Below are positions 1-6,914 of a stretch of DNA of 45,909 bases, one piece after another. Source of the DNA: Paludibacteraceae bacterium. Its GTDB lineage: Bacteria; Bacteroidota; Bacteroidia; Bacteroidales; Paludibacteraceae. The translations under genes and the position numbers were made by a program. Position 1 is the first letter of the stretch; every line of letters begins with the position of its first letter. Location: assembly GCA_905233255.1 (NCBI GenBank), contig CAJOCN010000005.1, positions 1 through 45,909 of the forward strand, in the 5' to 3' direction. The notes below the pieces were generated by a model. The model was not told the origin of the DNA, did no database searches, and was given only the letters and a program-made list of their open reading frames with translations.

Positions 1-32
1 AGAATGACTGCATTTTAAGTGCATTTTAGAGG

Positions 33-455
33 CTAAAAGTTTTGGGGTTCTTTGTCCTCGGGAAGACAGACCGGTATATTGGGGTCATAGTCTCCCCAAG
101 TCTCCCATCGTTCGTCATTCACATCCGGCGCAGCCTCTTCGTATCGTTTCTGGAAATCGGGGTCGTTCTGTTTATCCTCGAGAAGCAGGTCAACGGAGCC
201 TTGCAGTGAAGCGATAAATCCCGCCATTTCGGGGCATTCGGAAACAGCCATGGCACCGTCGCAAGTAACGCCGAAGGAGTTAAAGAATGCTGAATGTACG
301 TTATACTTGTCTCCGGCGATGACGAAGAAGAAGGTATCATCGTCATGGTTCAGTCTAGCCCATCCGTACAAAGCGTTGATGAGGAAAGTGATGCGGTCAT
401 CAGATGCTTTTGCGTTGGCGTTTCTGATGATTTGTTTTAAAAATGATTTTTTCAT
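33..455 (-). CDS. Hypothetical protein of a phage/plasmid-like gene block
   Basis: A 140-residue acidic protein with no family I recognise. I start it at the ATG at 455 (MKKSFLKQI...). The frame stays open for 17 more codons upstream, but those residues do not look like part of the protein. It has no signal peptide or membrane segment. The C-terminal third is rich in D, E, P and W (EERW/WGDYDPN-type stretches), and the centre is hydrophobic and probably globular. It is the last visible gene of a minus-strand run of small genes (2480 to 33), 121 bp after the helix-turn-helix gene. Its neighbours suggest an accessory protein of a mobile element. Function unknown. Confidence 0.6.
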   Translation of the reverse strand: MKKSFLKQIIRNANAKASDDRITFLINALYGWARLNHDDDTFFFVIAGDKYNVHSAFFNSFGVTCDGAMAVSECPEMAGFIASLQGSVDLLLEDKQNDPDFQKRYEEAAPDVNDERWETWGDYDPNIPVCLPEDKEPQNF

Positions 456-576
456 AATTGTGTTGAATTTTATGGCGTGCAAATGTGTCACGCCGCAGTT
501 AAACATTAAATTAGTCGTGGCTGGTTATGGGCGGGGAAGCACCGCAGGTAAACAGCCATTAAAGAGTCGAGGGGTG

Positions 577-1362
577 TTACCAGTCGCGTTCCCATTGGAG
601 TCCGAAGAGCTCCATAGTCTCGCGGGTGCAGATGAGGAACTTGCCGTTGTAACGGACTTGTACCATCGGAATGCCTTTTTCGCGCAACTTATCCTGGTCC
701 AGTCCGGAAAGGAACTCGGGCTTGGGTTCGGGGAAGTCCACTACAAAGAAGTAGGGGTTTTGTTGGTCTCCGGGGTGTCCGGGCGCGCCCTCTTGCGCTG
801 CTTCCACCATAGCCTTTTGCGCGACCTCGGAACGCTGCTCGAAGGCAATCTTTGTTGCACCCATTCGGTTGTGAAATTCGGGAGGCATAGCCTTAGAAAA
901 ATATTTACAAAACTTTTCAAACAGGCTGTCCTGCTGCTCATCGCCATCGTGCGTGCGTAGCGCACGTGGCTGCTCTTTTTCTTTTTCGTTCATATTATTA
1001 TATATAATAGGGGGGTTATTAGGGGGGAGCACAATTTGTGCATCATCGTGCTCAATTTGAGCATTTCCGTGCTCAATTTGAGCATCGCTTTGCTCAATTT
1101 GAGCATTTGACATTTGAGAATTGACATTTGAAAATAACACATTGTCTCTCTCCTCTACCAATCCCAAAGTTATTAATTTTTGCACGGCACGCGTAGTGGT
1201 CATGCGGCTTATGACGAAAGGCATCGCGGCGGCTAACTCACGATAATTGCCGTACCATCCTCTGCCCGCACGGGAGCATTTGAGGATAGCGGCGAAAATG
1301 CATGCCTCGTTGGCATTGAGGTTGTAACCGCGTGTAGCCTTATCGTCGAGAAGGAGTTTCAT
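577..1362 (-). CDS. Helix-turn-helix replication-initiator-like protein
   Basis: 261 residues. Residues 1-75 look like a winged-helix DNA-binding domain of the kind found in phage and plasmid replication proteins: helices around NANEACIFAAIL and YRELAAAM, then TTTRAVQKLITLGLVEER as recognition helix and wing. Residues 86-110 are a linker of four heptapeptides of the form (N/D)AQIE(H/Q)x. At the DNA level these are 21-bp units carrying dyads (see 1028-1105). Residues 111-130 are P/N- then K/E-rich and lie over an AT-rich tract. The rest (about 140-261) is a distinct domain I cannot name, ending FGLQWERDW. The order N-terminal HTH, repeat-encoding linker, C-terminal domain recalls phage lambda O, but I see no clear sequence identity to O. 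The role in replication is therefore inference. Confidence 0.65.
   Translation of the reverse strand: MKLLLDDKATRGYNLNANEACIFAAILKCSRAGRGWYGNYRELAAAMPFVISRMTTTRAVQKLITLGLVEERDNVLFSNVNSQMSNAQIEQSDAQIEHGNAQIEHDDAQIVLPPNNPPIIYNNMNEKEKEQPRALRTHDGDEQQDSLFEKFCKYFSKAMPPEFHNRMGATKIAFEQRSEVAQKAMVEAAQEGAPGHPGDQQNPYFFVVDFPEPKPEFLSGLDQDKLREKGIPMVQVRYNGKFLICTRETMELFGLQWERDW
972..1009. other. AT-rich tract beside the dyads, possible DNA-unwinding element
   Basis: A stretch of T-rich then alternating A/T sequence (core ATTATTATATATAATA, 993-1008) inside the HTH gene, on the transcriptionally downstream side of the dyad array. Two G6 runs (1010-1015 and 1022-1027) separate the two. In lambda an AT-rich unwinding region likewise flanks the O-gene iterons. 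Assignment rests on position and composition only. Confidence 0.4.
1028..1105. repeat. Four 21-bp-spaced dyads (iteron-like) inside the HTH gene
   Basis: Three perfect copies of the odd palindrome TGCTCAATTTGAGCA lie at 1049-1063, 1070-1084 and 1091-1105, exactly 21 bp apart. A fourth sits in phase at 1028-1042, where the core is GCACAATTTGTGC: both arms differ from the others, yet the symmetry is kept. A degenerate continuation follows, with two copies of TTGACATTTGA at 1107-1117 and 1121-1131. The spacing equals two DNA turns, so all dyads face one side of the helix. This resembles the iteron array inside the lambda O gene. Protein binding and origin activity are inferred. Confidence 0.7.
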
Positions 1363-1380
1363 TAAAATGAAAAATGAAAA

Positions 1381-1750
1381 TTACTCGATGACCTTCACCG
1401 TGAGTTTGATCTCGTCGGGTTCTTTGTCCGGGTAGAGTTCCACAAAGGTCTTCACATAGCCGTTCATCACAGCGGTACGCGCCTTGACGAGGTTCTGCTC
1501 TTTGAGTTTCTCTTTCGCGTTCTCGCGCCATTTGACCGCCTGTTCCTGCGGGTATCGGCGGAAGTCGGCGAAGTCGAACACCTCGGTGCGTTGGAGCTGG
1601 TACTTCTGCCCGTCCACCTCAAACTCGCCTTTTTCGAGGCCTTTTGCAGCCCTCGCGGGTAGCCTCATCGCTGATTTCGTCAATACGTGCTTTGATAGCT
1701 TTTTCTTGGTTGCGCAACTCGCGCAGTTCTTTCAAATAATTTGCTTCCAT
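1381..1750 (-). pseudogene. Small hypothetical gene broken by a +1 frameshift
   Basis: Two frames join into one coherent protein of about 122 residues. From the ATG at 1750 the first frame reads MEANYLKELRELRNQEK... to ...DEISDEATRE. The second then continues AAKGLEKGEFEVDGQ... and ends ...IKLTVKVIE at 1381. They are separated by one extra base in a run of three C near 1650-1654 (plus strand): removing one C restores a single open frame. The N-terminal third is a charged helix, and the remainder is K/E-rich. The flanking genes are intact and closely spaced (21 bp upstream, 18 bp downstream). Either a real inactivating mutation or a one-base assembly error. Function unknown. Confidence 0.6.
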
Positions 1751-1771
1751 AATTCTTGGTGTTTAATAATC

Positions 1772-1927
1772 TTAATCATTTTCATTATCACTCATCGGGT
1801 TACAGAGCCTTAATGTGACTTCGCCGCAGAGAGCTCCGTTTGAAGCCCAACCGAGTCTTGCACTAATGAACAAAGTTTTTTCTTGGGGTTTGAGTTCGTC
1901 AAAGAGCTCATAGATTGTCTTTTGCAT
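1772..1927 (-). CDS. Small hypothetical protein (51 aa)
   Basis: The ATG at 1927 opens MQKTIYELFDELKPQEK..., a 51-residue protein ending SDNEND. Its first 20 bp overlap the end of the HNH-like gene, and the next gene starts 21 bp after its stop, which fits a tightly packed operon. The frame is open further upstream, but that part lies inside the HNH gene in another frame and looks non-coding. No family recognised. Confidence 0.5.
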   Translation of the reverse strand: MQKTIYELFDELKPQEKTLFISARLGWASNGALCGEVTLRLCNPMSDNEND

Positions 1928-2480
1928 AAGCCGTATTGAGTTTAATAAGTTCCATATTAAAATCTGCATCATCGGTCTTTCTCGGGTCTTGGAGCTGCTT
2001 GAGATAGGAGGTCTCGACACAATACATATCCGGCAGTACGGATTCAAGTGCTCTGCGCCGTTTGTCGGCGATAAAATGCTGCTTGTGAGTCAGCCAGCCC
2101 ATAAGATTGTCCATACGGATGTCGAGGGGGTTCTCGATGACGTGATGAACGATACCCTTGTAGGGGTTTCCCTCGGAATCGAAGAAGATCGGACAGGGTT
2201 CATCGGCGAAAGTCTCGAACATGAGACGATGCGCATATTGGTTGTTGAAATTGCGCATACGGGGGTGCGTAAGCCCTCTTTTGCCGTTGTTGGCTTTTCT
2301 GCCTTTTTTGCGCATGGCAGGAGAAAAATTCAGAGCCTGTTTAACGCCGTATGCGCTCATGAAATAGCCCTCGTCTCCGTTTGCCCAGAGGACTTTGCCG
2401 CCTGTTGATTCGAGGGGCGCTTTTTTGCAGCCTTTGGATAGAAAATAATGTAGCGGCACAATTGTTTGTTTCATATACAT
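1908..2480 (-). CDS. HNH endonuclease-like protein
   Basis: 190 residues. Residues 80-136 resemble the HNH fold found in phage- and intron-associated nucleases: an NNQYAHRLMFETF segment, then VHHVIENPLDIRMDNLMGW with the His pair at 112-113 and Asn at 125, then HKQH (132-135). That is the usual HH...N..NL....H..H layout. The N-terminal 75 residues are basic and could contact DNA. The start could be Met1 or Met3. It is the first gene of a minus-strand run, with a TACCTTTG promoter 45 bp upstream. In mobile elements such genes are packaging-linked or homing nucleases; nothing here decides between these roles. Catalytic competence is inferred, not shown. Confidence 0.6.
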   Translation of the reverse strand: MYMKQTIVPLHYFLSKGCKKAPLESTGGKVLWANGDEGYFMSAYGVKQALNFSPAMRKKGRKANNGKRGLTHPRMRNFNNQYAHRLMFETFADEPCPIFFDSEGNPYKGIVHHVIENPLDIRMDNLMGWLTHKQHFIADKRRRALESVLPDMYCVETSYLKQLQDPRKTDDADFNMELIKLNTAYAKDNL

Positions 2481-2524
2481 CGGATCTTTACGTGCGGCGA
2501 CGTTGCCACAACCGAAATCCGGTG

Positions 2525-2532
2525 CAAAGGTA
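2525..2532 (-). promoter_or_regulatory. TAnnTTTG promoter (-7 element) of the HNH-like operon
   Basis: TACCTTTG on the minus strand, 45 bp before the ATG at 2480. It matches the Bacteroidota primary sigma -7 consensus. No convincing -33 TTG lies at the usual 19-21 bp, because a terminator hairpin occupies that space. Confidence 0.55.
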
Positions 2533-2536
2533 GGGA

Positions 2537-2569
2537 TAAAAAAAACGAGTCTCGAATTTCGGGACTCGT
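2537..2569 (-). terminator. Rho-independent terminator after the 141-aa gene
   Basis: Bases 2545-2569 form a 10-bp stem (ACGAGTCTCG with CGGGACTCGT, one G-T pair) closed by a 5-nt loop. On the minus strand it is followed at once by a run of eight T. It sits about 70 bp after the stop at 2638 and just before the HNH promoter, insulating the two units. Confidence 0.75.
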
Positions 2570-2589
2570 TCGGGATTTTCGGGATTATT

Positions 2590-2637
2590 TCGGGATTTTT
2601 GGGACTAAATCGGGACTAAATCGGGACTAAATCGGGA
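2590..2637. repeat. 11-bp tandem repeat (GGGACTAAATC) at the end of the 141-aa gene
   Basis: Three exact copies of GGGACTAAATC (2601-2633) and a partial fourth run into the TAG stop at 2638. Looser CGGGATTT-type copies extend back to about 2569. The 11-bp period is about one helical turn. It lies between stop codon and terminator hairpin; role unknown. Confidence 0.7.
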
Positions 2638-3063
2638 CTAAGAACGCGTGTTGTTGTACAGTCTTTTGAAGGCATCATAGCCAAACGGAAGAGGGAGAAT
2701 TTTCTGCAATTCATCGAACATGACTTGCGCATTATAGTGCGGGTCGATATAGTTGTCGTTTTGCCAAGATTGCAGTTCCTGCACAAGGGCGCGGGTTTTG
2801 TCTTTTCTGCCGATGATGGATTTTTGGAGGGCTTGGACGATGGTAGGGATTTTGTTTTCCTTTTGGGCTTTCTTGGTGAAGATGATCGAGTCAGGGATGT
2901 CCGAATCAAATTCGGACGTAACGGACGGAGAAACGGTAGTGATGTCCTCGGTTTGGCAGGCACGAATGATAGCGGAAAGGTCTTTCCCTCTCGCGTCTAT
3001 ATTGTATTCGGTACTATTGTCGTGATAGACAACTTTGGAATTTATAAAAGTAGGTTTGCTCAT
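2638..3063 (-). CDS. Hypothetical protein coupled to an upstream small ORF
   Basis: 141 residues, no recognised family, no signal peptide or membrane helix. The middle is basic and helix-prone (FTKKAQKENKIPTIVQALQKS), and the C-terminus is aromatic (FGYDAFKRLYNN). Its ATG overlaps the stop of the 54-codon ORF upstream (ATGA), so translation is probably coupled. The pair has its own promoter at 3258-3289 and a terminator after it. It lies between the type I restriction operon and the phage-like genes. It could belong to either, or be a small accessory or defence cassette; sequence does not decide. Confidence 0.55.
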   Translation of the reverse strand: MSKPTFINSKVVYHDNSTEYNIDARGKDLSAIIRACQTEDITTVSPSVTSEFDSDIPDSIIFTKKAQKENKIPTIVQALQKSIIGRKDKTRALVQELQSWQNDNYIDPHYNAQVMFDELQKILPLPFGYDAFKRLYNNTRS

Positions 3064-3224
3064 ACGTTTGGCCTAAAAAAGACACGGACAAGAGAGACCA
3101 CAGACAGGTTCGGCAAAACCAGTAAAGAAGCCCCTCTTATCCATGCCAAGACACGAATATAAGGGACATATTTCTCTTCTTTACTTAAAAAATTTGCCGA
3201 TTTGTCTGTAAAGGAATATGCCAT
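3060..3224 (-). CDS. Small ORF (54 aa) ahead of and coupled to the 141-aa gene
   Basis: Starts at the ATG at 3224 (MAYSFTDKSANFLSKEEK...) and ends in a TGA that overlaps the next ATG (3060-3063). Residues 1-20 are polar; from about residue 24 to 48 it is hydrophobic with arginines (VLAWIRGASLLVLPNLSVV), which could be a membrane or amphipathic segment. A good promoter places transcription start about 30 nt upstream. It may be a real microprotein or a leader peptide controlling the next gene. No homologue recognised. Confidence 0.45.
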   Translation of the reverse strand: MAYSFTDKSANFLSKEEKYVPYIRVLAWIRGASLLVLPNLSVVSLVRVFFRPNV

Positions 3225-3257
3225 GCTCCTATTTTACGTCCGGAGTTAAAGACGGTG

Positions 3258-3289
3258 CAAAATTACTGCTTTTTTGCGAAATATGCAAA
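3258..3289 (-). promoter_or_regulatory. Promoter of the 54-aa/141-aa pair
   Basis: Minus strand TTGCATAT, then a spacer, then TAATTTTG (3258-3265); 20 bp separate TTG from TAnnTTTG. It is a member of the long promoter motif seen elsewhere in the window. It starts just outside the 3' end of hsdR. Confidence 0.7.
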
Positions 3290-3297
3290 TAAAATCG

Positions 3298-5802
3298 TTA
3301 TTTTTTGATATTAAAGGTCTGACTATTGTCGGTATAAGCCACATTTCCGCCTATAAAATTGACAGTAATGCCGGTAGGTTGTTTGGATCCAAGGGGCTTG
3401 TAGAGTTGTTTTTGGAAATCGAGGTACTGCCCCATAATTTGACCAACGGACATATTCAGTTGTCGGGTGGCATCATAAGCAGATCCGTATTGAATATCGA
3501 GCAGTGTAGGCAGTGCATCAAGGGAAAGTTCCTTGTATCCATTTCTGACGTAGTCGTTCATGATAAAATCGAGGAACTTCTGTTGTTGTGCGGTCTGCTT
3601 CTGATAATAGTCGGCGCGAACGAGTTCGACGCGTTTGATGCGTTCGAGCGGTGATGTAGCGAACGCGAGGTACTCGAGAATATCGAAGATATCGCAGTTC
3701 TCCATATCTAAGAGGCGTCGCACCATGGTTAGTTTCTCCTCGGGGAAGCCCTCCCGGCTGAGTTGGTCGAGGAGTGCTTTTCGGGTCTCGGGGTGCGACC
3801 ATTGTGCCCGGAGGCTCTCGGGCGAATCGAAGAACGTAGGCAGTTTCTCAAAGAGGCGGAGGATAAATTGCTCAAGCGAGATCAACTCATCGCCAAACCA
3901 GACATATTCTTCCCAATCGGTAGAAAGGCATAGTTCACGCCCGTACGAAAGTTTGACGCGGATTTGTTTTTTTGGTTGCTCTTTGCCCTCACAAGTGCAT
4001 GGCAGATGTCCGCAAACGGGGCATGGCTTAGGTTCCACGAAAGGTTTATCCTCGCCATCCTCTCCTCCATTATCGGGGTCGGGTTTGTGTTTATTGCAGG
4101 TACAAGGATAGTTACCGCAAATCGGGCAGAAGGGGTCACCATCCCACTCCTCGTCCTTGAAATTCTTGTTAGCCCCTACGAAATCATAGATGGTAAAATA
4201 GTACTTATCGTCAAAGAGGCGTGTACCCCGACCAATGATTTGCTTAAACTCCACCATATTATTGATAGGCCGCAAGAGGACGATGTTGCGCACATTCTTG
4301 GCGTCCACGCCGGTGGATAGTTTCTGCGAGGTAGTGAGGATGGTAGGGATGGAGCGCTCGTTATTCTGAAAATCTCTGAGTTGCTGGTTTCCTTCCTCTC
4401 CATCATCGGAGGTGACGCGTTTGCAGTAGTTCGGGTCGGGGTTGGACTTATGCTGGTTAATCATGTCGCGTATAATGGCGGCGTGTAGCTGGGTAGCACA
4501 AAAGACGATGGTTTTGTCGTTGGGGTTGATTTGCGCAAGAAACTCCTTGACGCGGTATTCGTCACGCTGACGGATATAGATATCTCCGTTATAAAAGTCC
4601 TTCTCTGTATATATCTTGGTTTTGTCTATCTCGCCCTCGACATCATCGTCGGGGTTGTAGATATAGGTATCTATATTGCTGGTAGAAACGCAAACGCGGA
4701 AGGGGGTGAGGTAGCCATCCTCGATGCCCTGTTTGAGGGAATATGAATAAACGGGATCTCCGAAATAGCGATAGGTGTTCGCGTTCTCCTCTCTTTTGGG
4801 GGTAGCGGTCATACCGAGTTGGTAGGCGTAGGAGAAATAGTTCATCAGTTCACGCCATTGGCTCTCGTCGTTGGCACCACCGCGGTGGCACTCGTCGATG
4901 ATGATGAAGTCGAAGAAATCCGCGGGGTACTGCTTATAGTAGGGTTGCCCGGAGGGGTCTTCGGTCATGAGGGTCTGGAAGATGGTGAAATAGAGGTTTC
5001 GGGATTTGGGCACCTCGTTATGGTTCTTGCGCAGTTCCTCGGGCGTGATGCGCGCTTTGGCGTCGTCTTGGAACTGCTCGAAGTCGTTGGTGGCTTGGTT
5101 GGCGAGGATGTTCCGGTCGGCAATAAAGAGGATGCGGGGTTTGAGTCCGTTGCCATGCAAGTTCCAATTGTTTTGGTAGAGTTTCCAACAGATTTGGAAA
5201 GCGACGTAGGTCTTACCGGTACCGGTCGCCATGGTAAGAAGGATGCGGTCTTGTTTCTGCGCGACGGCGGAGAGGACATTATTGATAGCGTTCTCCTGAT
5301 AGTACCGCGGGGTCTTACCACCGCCGATGTTATAGGGGGTCTTGTTGAATTTATCCCGCCACTCGTCCTCTACGGGGAAGGTCATCTGCCATAGTTCCGT
5401 GGGTGTGGGGAAATGATCGACGAAGCCCTCAGAGGAGGGGATGATATAGTCGCCGTGCGCGTCGCGTACGCCCATGTCGATGAAATAGATATCATCGCCG
5501 TTGGTGGAATAGGTATAGCGGATCTGCAGGAGTTCGGCATATTGTTTGGCTTGGGGCACTCCGACGGCTACATCGAGTTCATCGGATTTGGCTTCAATGA
5601 CCGCAAGTTTGACGCCATGGTACTCGAGGAGGTAGTCCACTTTCTTGGGGTGGCGTGTCTTGACGCGCTCCACTCGTCCCGGAGAGATGAGATAGGCGCG
5701 TTGCTCGGTGAGGATGACGCTTTCGGGGAAGGTCTCTTGCTCCCATCCGGAGGCATAGAGGGCTTTATCTATTTTCAGTCGTCGTGTAGCAGATTCGTCC
5801 AT
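3298..5802 (-). CDS. hsdR: Type I restriction enzyme, R (endonuclease/translocase) subunit
   Basis: 834 residues. The N-terminal PD-(D/E)xK nuclease appears as KVDYLLEYHG...AVIEAKS (about residues 50-75). The superfamily 2 helicase follows: Walker A MATGTGKT (about 190), DECH box in IIIDECHRGG (about 300), and TATPKR (about 335). Motif VI is around QIIGRGTRLF. After the helicase come two nearly identical cysteine motifs, CPICGNYPCTC (about 558) and CPVCGHLPCTC (about 592), joined by a D/G/E-rich linker. The last 200 residues resemble the EcoEI-type C-terminal domain that binds the methylase. With HsdM and HsdS it translocates DNA and cuts unmodified DNA. Its start shares one base with the hsdS stop (TAATG). 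All key motifs look intact. Confidence 0.95.
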   Translation of the reverse strand: MDESATRRLKIDKALYASGWEQETFPESVILTEQRAYLISPGRVERVKTRHPKKVDYLLEYHGVKLAVIEAKSDELDVAVGVPQAKQYAELLQIRYTYSTNGDDIYFIDMGVRDAHGDYIIPSSEGFVDHFPTPTELWQMTFPVEDEWRDKFNKTPYNIGGGKTPRYYQENAINNVLSAVAQKQDRILLTMATGTGKTYVAFQICWKLYQNNWNLHGNGLKPRILFIADRNILANQATNDFEQFQDDAKARITPEELRKNHNEVPKSRNLYFTIFQTLMTEDPSGQPYYKQYPADFFDFIIIDECHRGGANDESQWRELMNYFSYAYQLGMTATPKREENANTYRYFGDPVYSYSLKQGIEDGYLTPFRVCVSTSNIDTYIYNPDDDVEGEIDKTKIYTEKDFYNGDIYIRQRDEYRVKEFLAQINPNDKTIVFCATQLHAAIIRDMINQHKSNPDPNYCKRVTSDDGEEGNQQLRDFQNNERSIPTILTTSQKLSTGVDAKNVRNIVLLRPINNMVEFKQIIGRGTRLFDDKYYFTIYDFVGANKNFKDEEWDGDPFCPICGNYPCTCNKHKPDPDNGGEDGEDKPFVEPKPCPVCGHLPCTCEGKEQPKKQIRVKLSYGRELCLSTDWEEYVWFGDELISLEQFILRLFEKLPTFFDSPESLRAQWSHPETRKALLDQLSREGFPEEKLTMVRRLLDMENCDIFDILEYLAFATSPLERIKRVELVRADYYQKQTAQQQKFLDFIMNDYVRNGYKELSLDALPTLLDIQYGSAYDATRQLNMSVGQIMGQYLDFQKQLYKPLGSKQPTGITVNFIGGNVAYTDNSQTFNIKK

Positions 5803-6914
5803 TAGGCAAAGATAGATTTGAGCAATGATTGTTTGAGGTCATTGCAGAGGGTTATTGTCTGGTCGTAGTTAGCTTGCAGGGCTTTGACCTTTTCGGAGAT
5901 GGCGTCAAGGCGTGCAGCGATACGTTCTTGCTCGGGGAGAGAGGGGAAGGAGATAATAAGATTATTATATTTTTGTGCACTTATATTAGGCTGAGCAGCT
6001 GCAGCTTGATTTTCTGCTACCCATTTGTAATAATTATTAGAGTGTGTTAAATAGAAAAGATATCTTGGTAATATCACATTTGGATTAGTTCTATATCTAA
6101 TTAAATATCCCGCAAATTCGCAGTCACCAAAATCCTCTCTATACACCAGTGTTTTGCCAACTGTAGCACCTGTACGTGCAAAAAGGATATCACCTTCTAT
6201 CAATTTACTTTGTTTTCTATCGGAATTGTGAATCGCGGACACTTTATCATCATTAAGATCTCCATTATCAGTAATATCAGTTATACGCAGATATCGTATT
6301 CCATTATATGTAGTTGATGCCTCATTTAATCCATATTCTCCACTTATAGAACATAGCTCGCATAACTTCTTTTCTTCCCATCCATCTTTGGGCGTGAGGA
6401 GTTGTTTGAGAGCGGCTTGGAAGAGGTCTTTGGCGGCTTGGAGTTGGGTTGCGGCGTTGGCTTTCAGGGCATCAATTTTTGCAAATTGTGTGTCTAAAAG
6501 AGATACTATGCGTTCTTGCTCGGATAAATTCGGATAACCTATCTCTTTTTCCTTTAGCAACTTATAGTGCCGTGCGTATCCTAAATTCCTTAATTGAATA
6601 GAGCATAACTCATAATAAAAAAACTTAGGTAAAATATCATCTTTTACGTATAATATATGTACTCCATCAGCCCCAACCACAAAATCAAAATCTACATATT
6701 TGATATTCTTTGTGTGGTCACCAAATATAACTACAGGTTTCTCATGCTTGTAGAGAATTTTTTCATCATTTGTATAACCTGATATTAAATCGCTCTCCTG
6801 CGATACAATAGGATACAAGCCATTATCTAAATAGTTTTTAGATTTTACAGCCTTTTGTTTTTTTACCTTTAGTAGGCAGTCTTCAAACCCTTTTATTTTC
6901 CAATCTTCTCTCAT
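5802..6914 (-). CDS. hsdS: Type I restriction-modification specificity subunit
   Basis: 370 residues with the usual two target-recognition domains (about 1-130 and 180-320). Each is followed by a conserved helical spacer beginning LSEQERI (about 130-175) or LPEQERI (about 325-368). The second recognition domain contains GDILFARTGATVGKT, typical of these proteins. It sets the DNA sequence recognised by the complex. The ATG overlaps the hsdM stop (ATGA). The recognition domains are more AT-rich than the rest of the gene and the flanking genes, the usual sign of domain exchange. No inverted hsdS copy lies in the window, so phase switching is not supported here. Confidence 0.93.
   Translation of the reverse strand: MREDWKIKGFEDCLLKVKKQKAVKSKNYLDNGLYPIVSQESDLISGYTNDEKILYKHEKPVVIFGDHTKNIKYVDFDFVVGADGVHILYVKDDILPKFFYYELCSIQLRNLGYARHYKLLKEKEIGYPNLSEQERIVSLLDTQFAKIDALKANAATQLQAAKDLFQAALKQLLTPKDGWEEKKLCELCSISGEYGLNEASTTYNGIRYLRITDITDNGDLNDDKVSAIHNSDRKQSKLIEGDILFARTGATVGKTLVYREDFGDCEFAGYLIRYRTNPNVILPRYLFYLTHSNNYYKWVAENQAAAAQPNISAQKYNNLIISFPSLPEQERIAARLDAISEKVKALQANYDQTITLCNDLKQSLLKSIFA

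Noticed and set aside
250..960. Long plus-strand open frame opposite the small mobile genes
   Set aside because: It runs antisense across two minus-strand genes and the gap between them, has no protein-like pattern or promoter, and the minus genes have coherent domains.
4819..5394. Plus-strand open frame of 191 codons inside hsdR
   Set aside because: Antisense shadow of the helicase region; composition (V/G-rich) follows from the complementary codons.
5802..6914. Phase-variable hsdS shuffling
   Set aside because: Only one hsdS is present, with no inverted partial copy, recombinase or inverted repeats nearby in the window.
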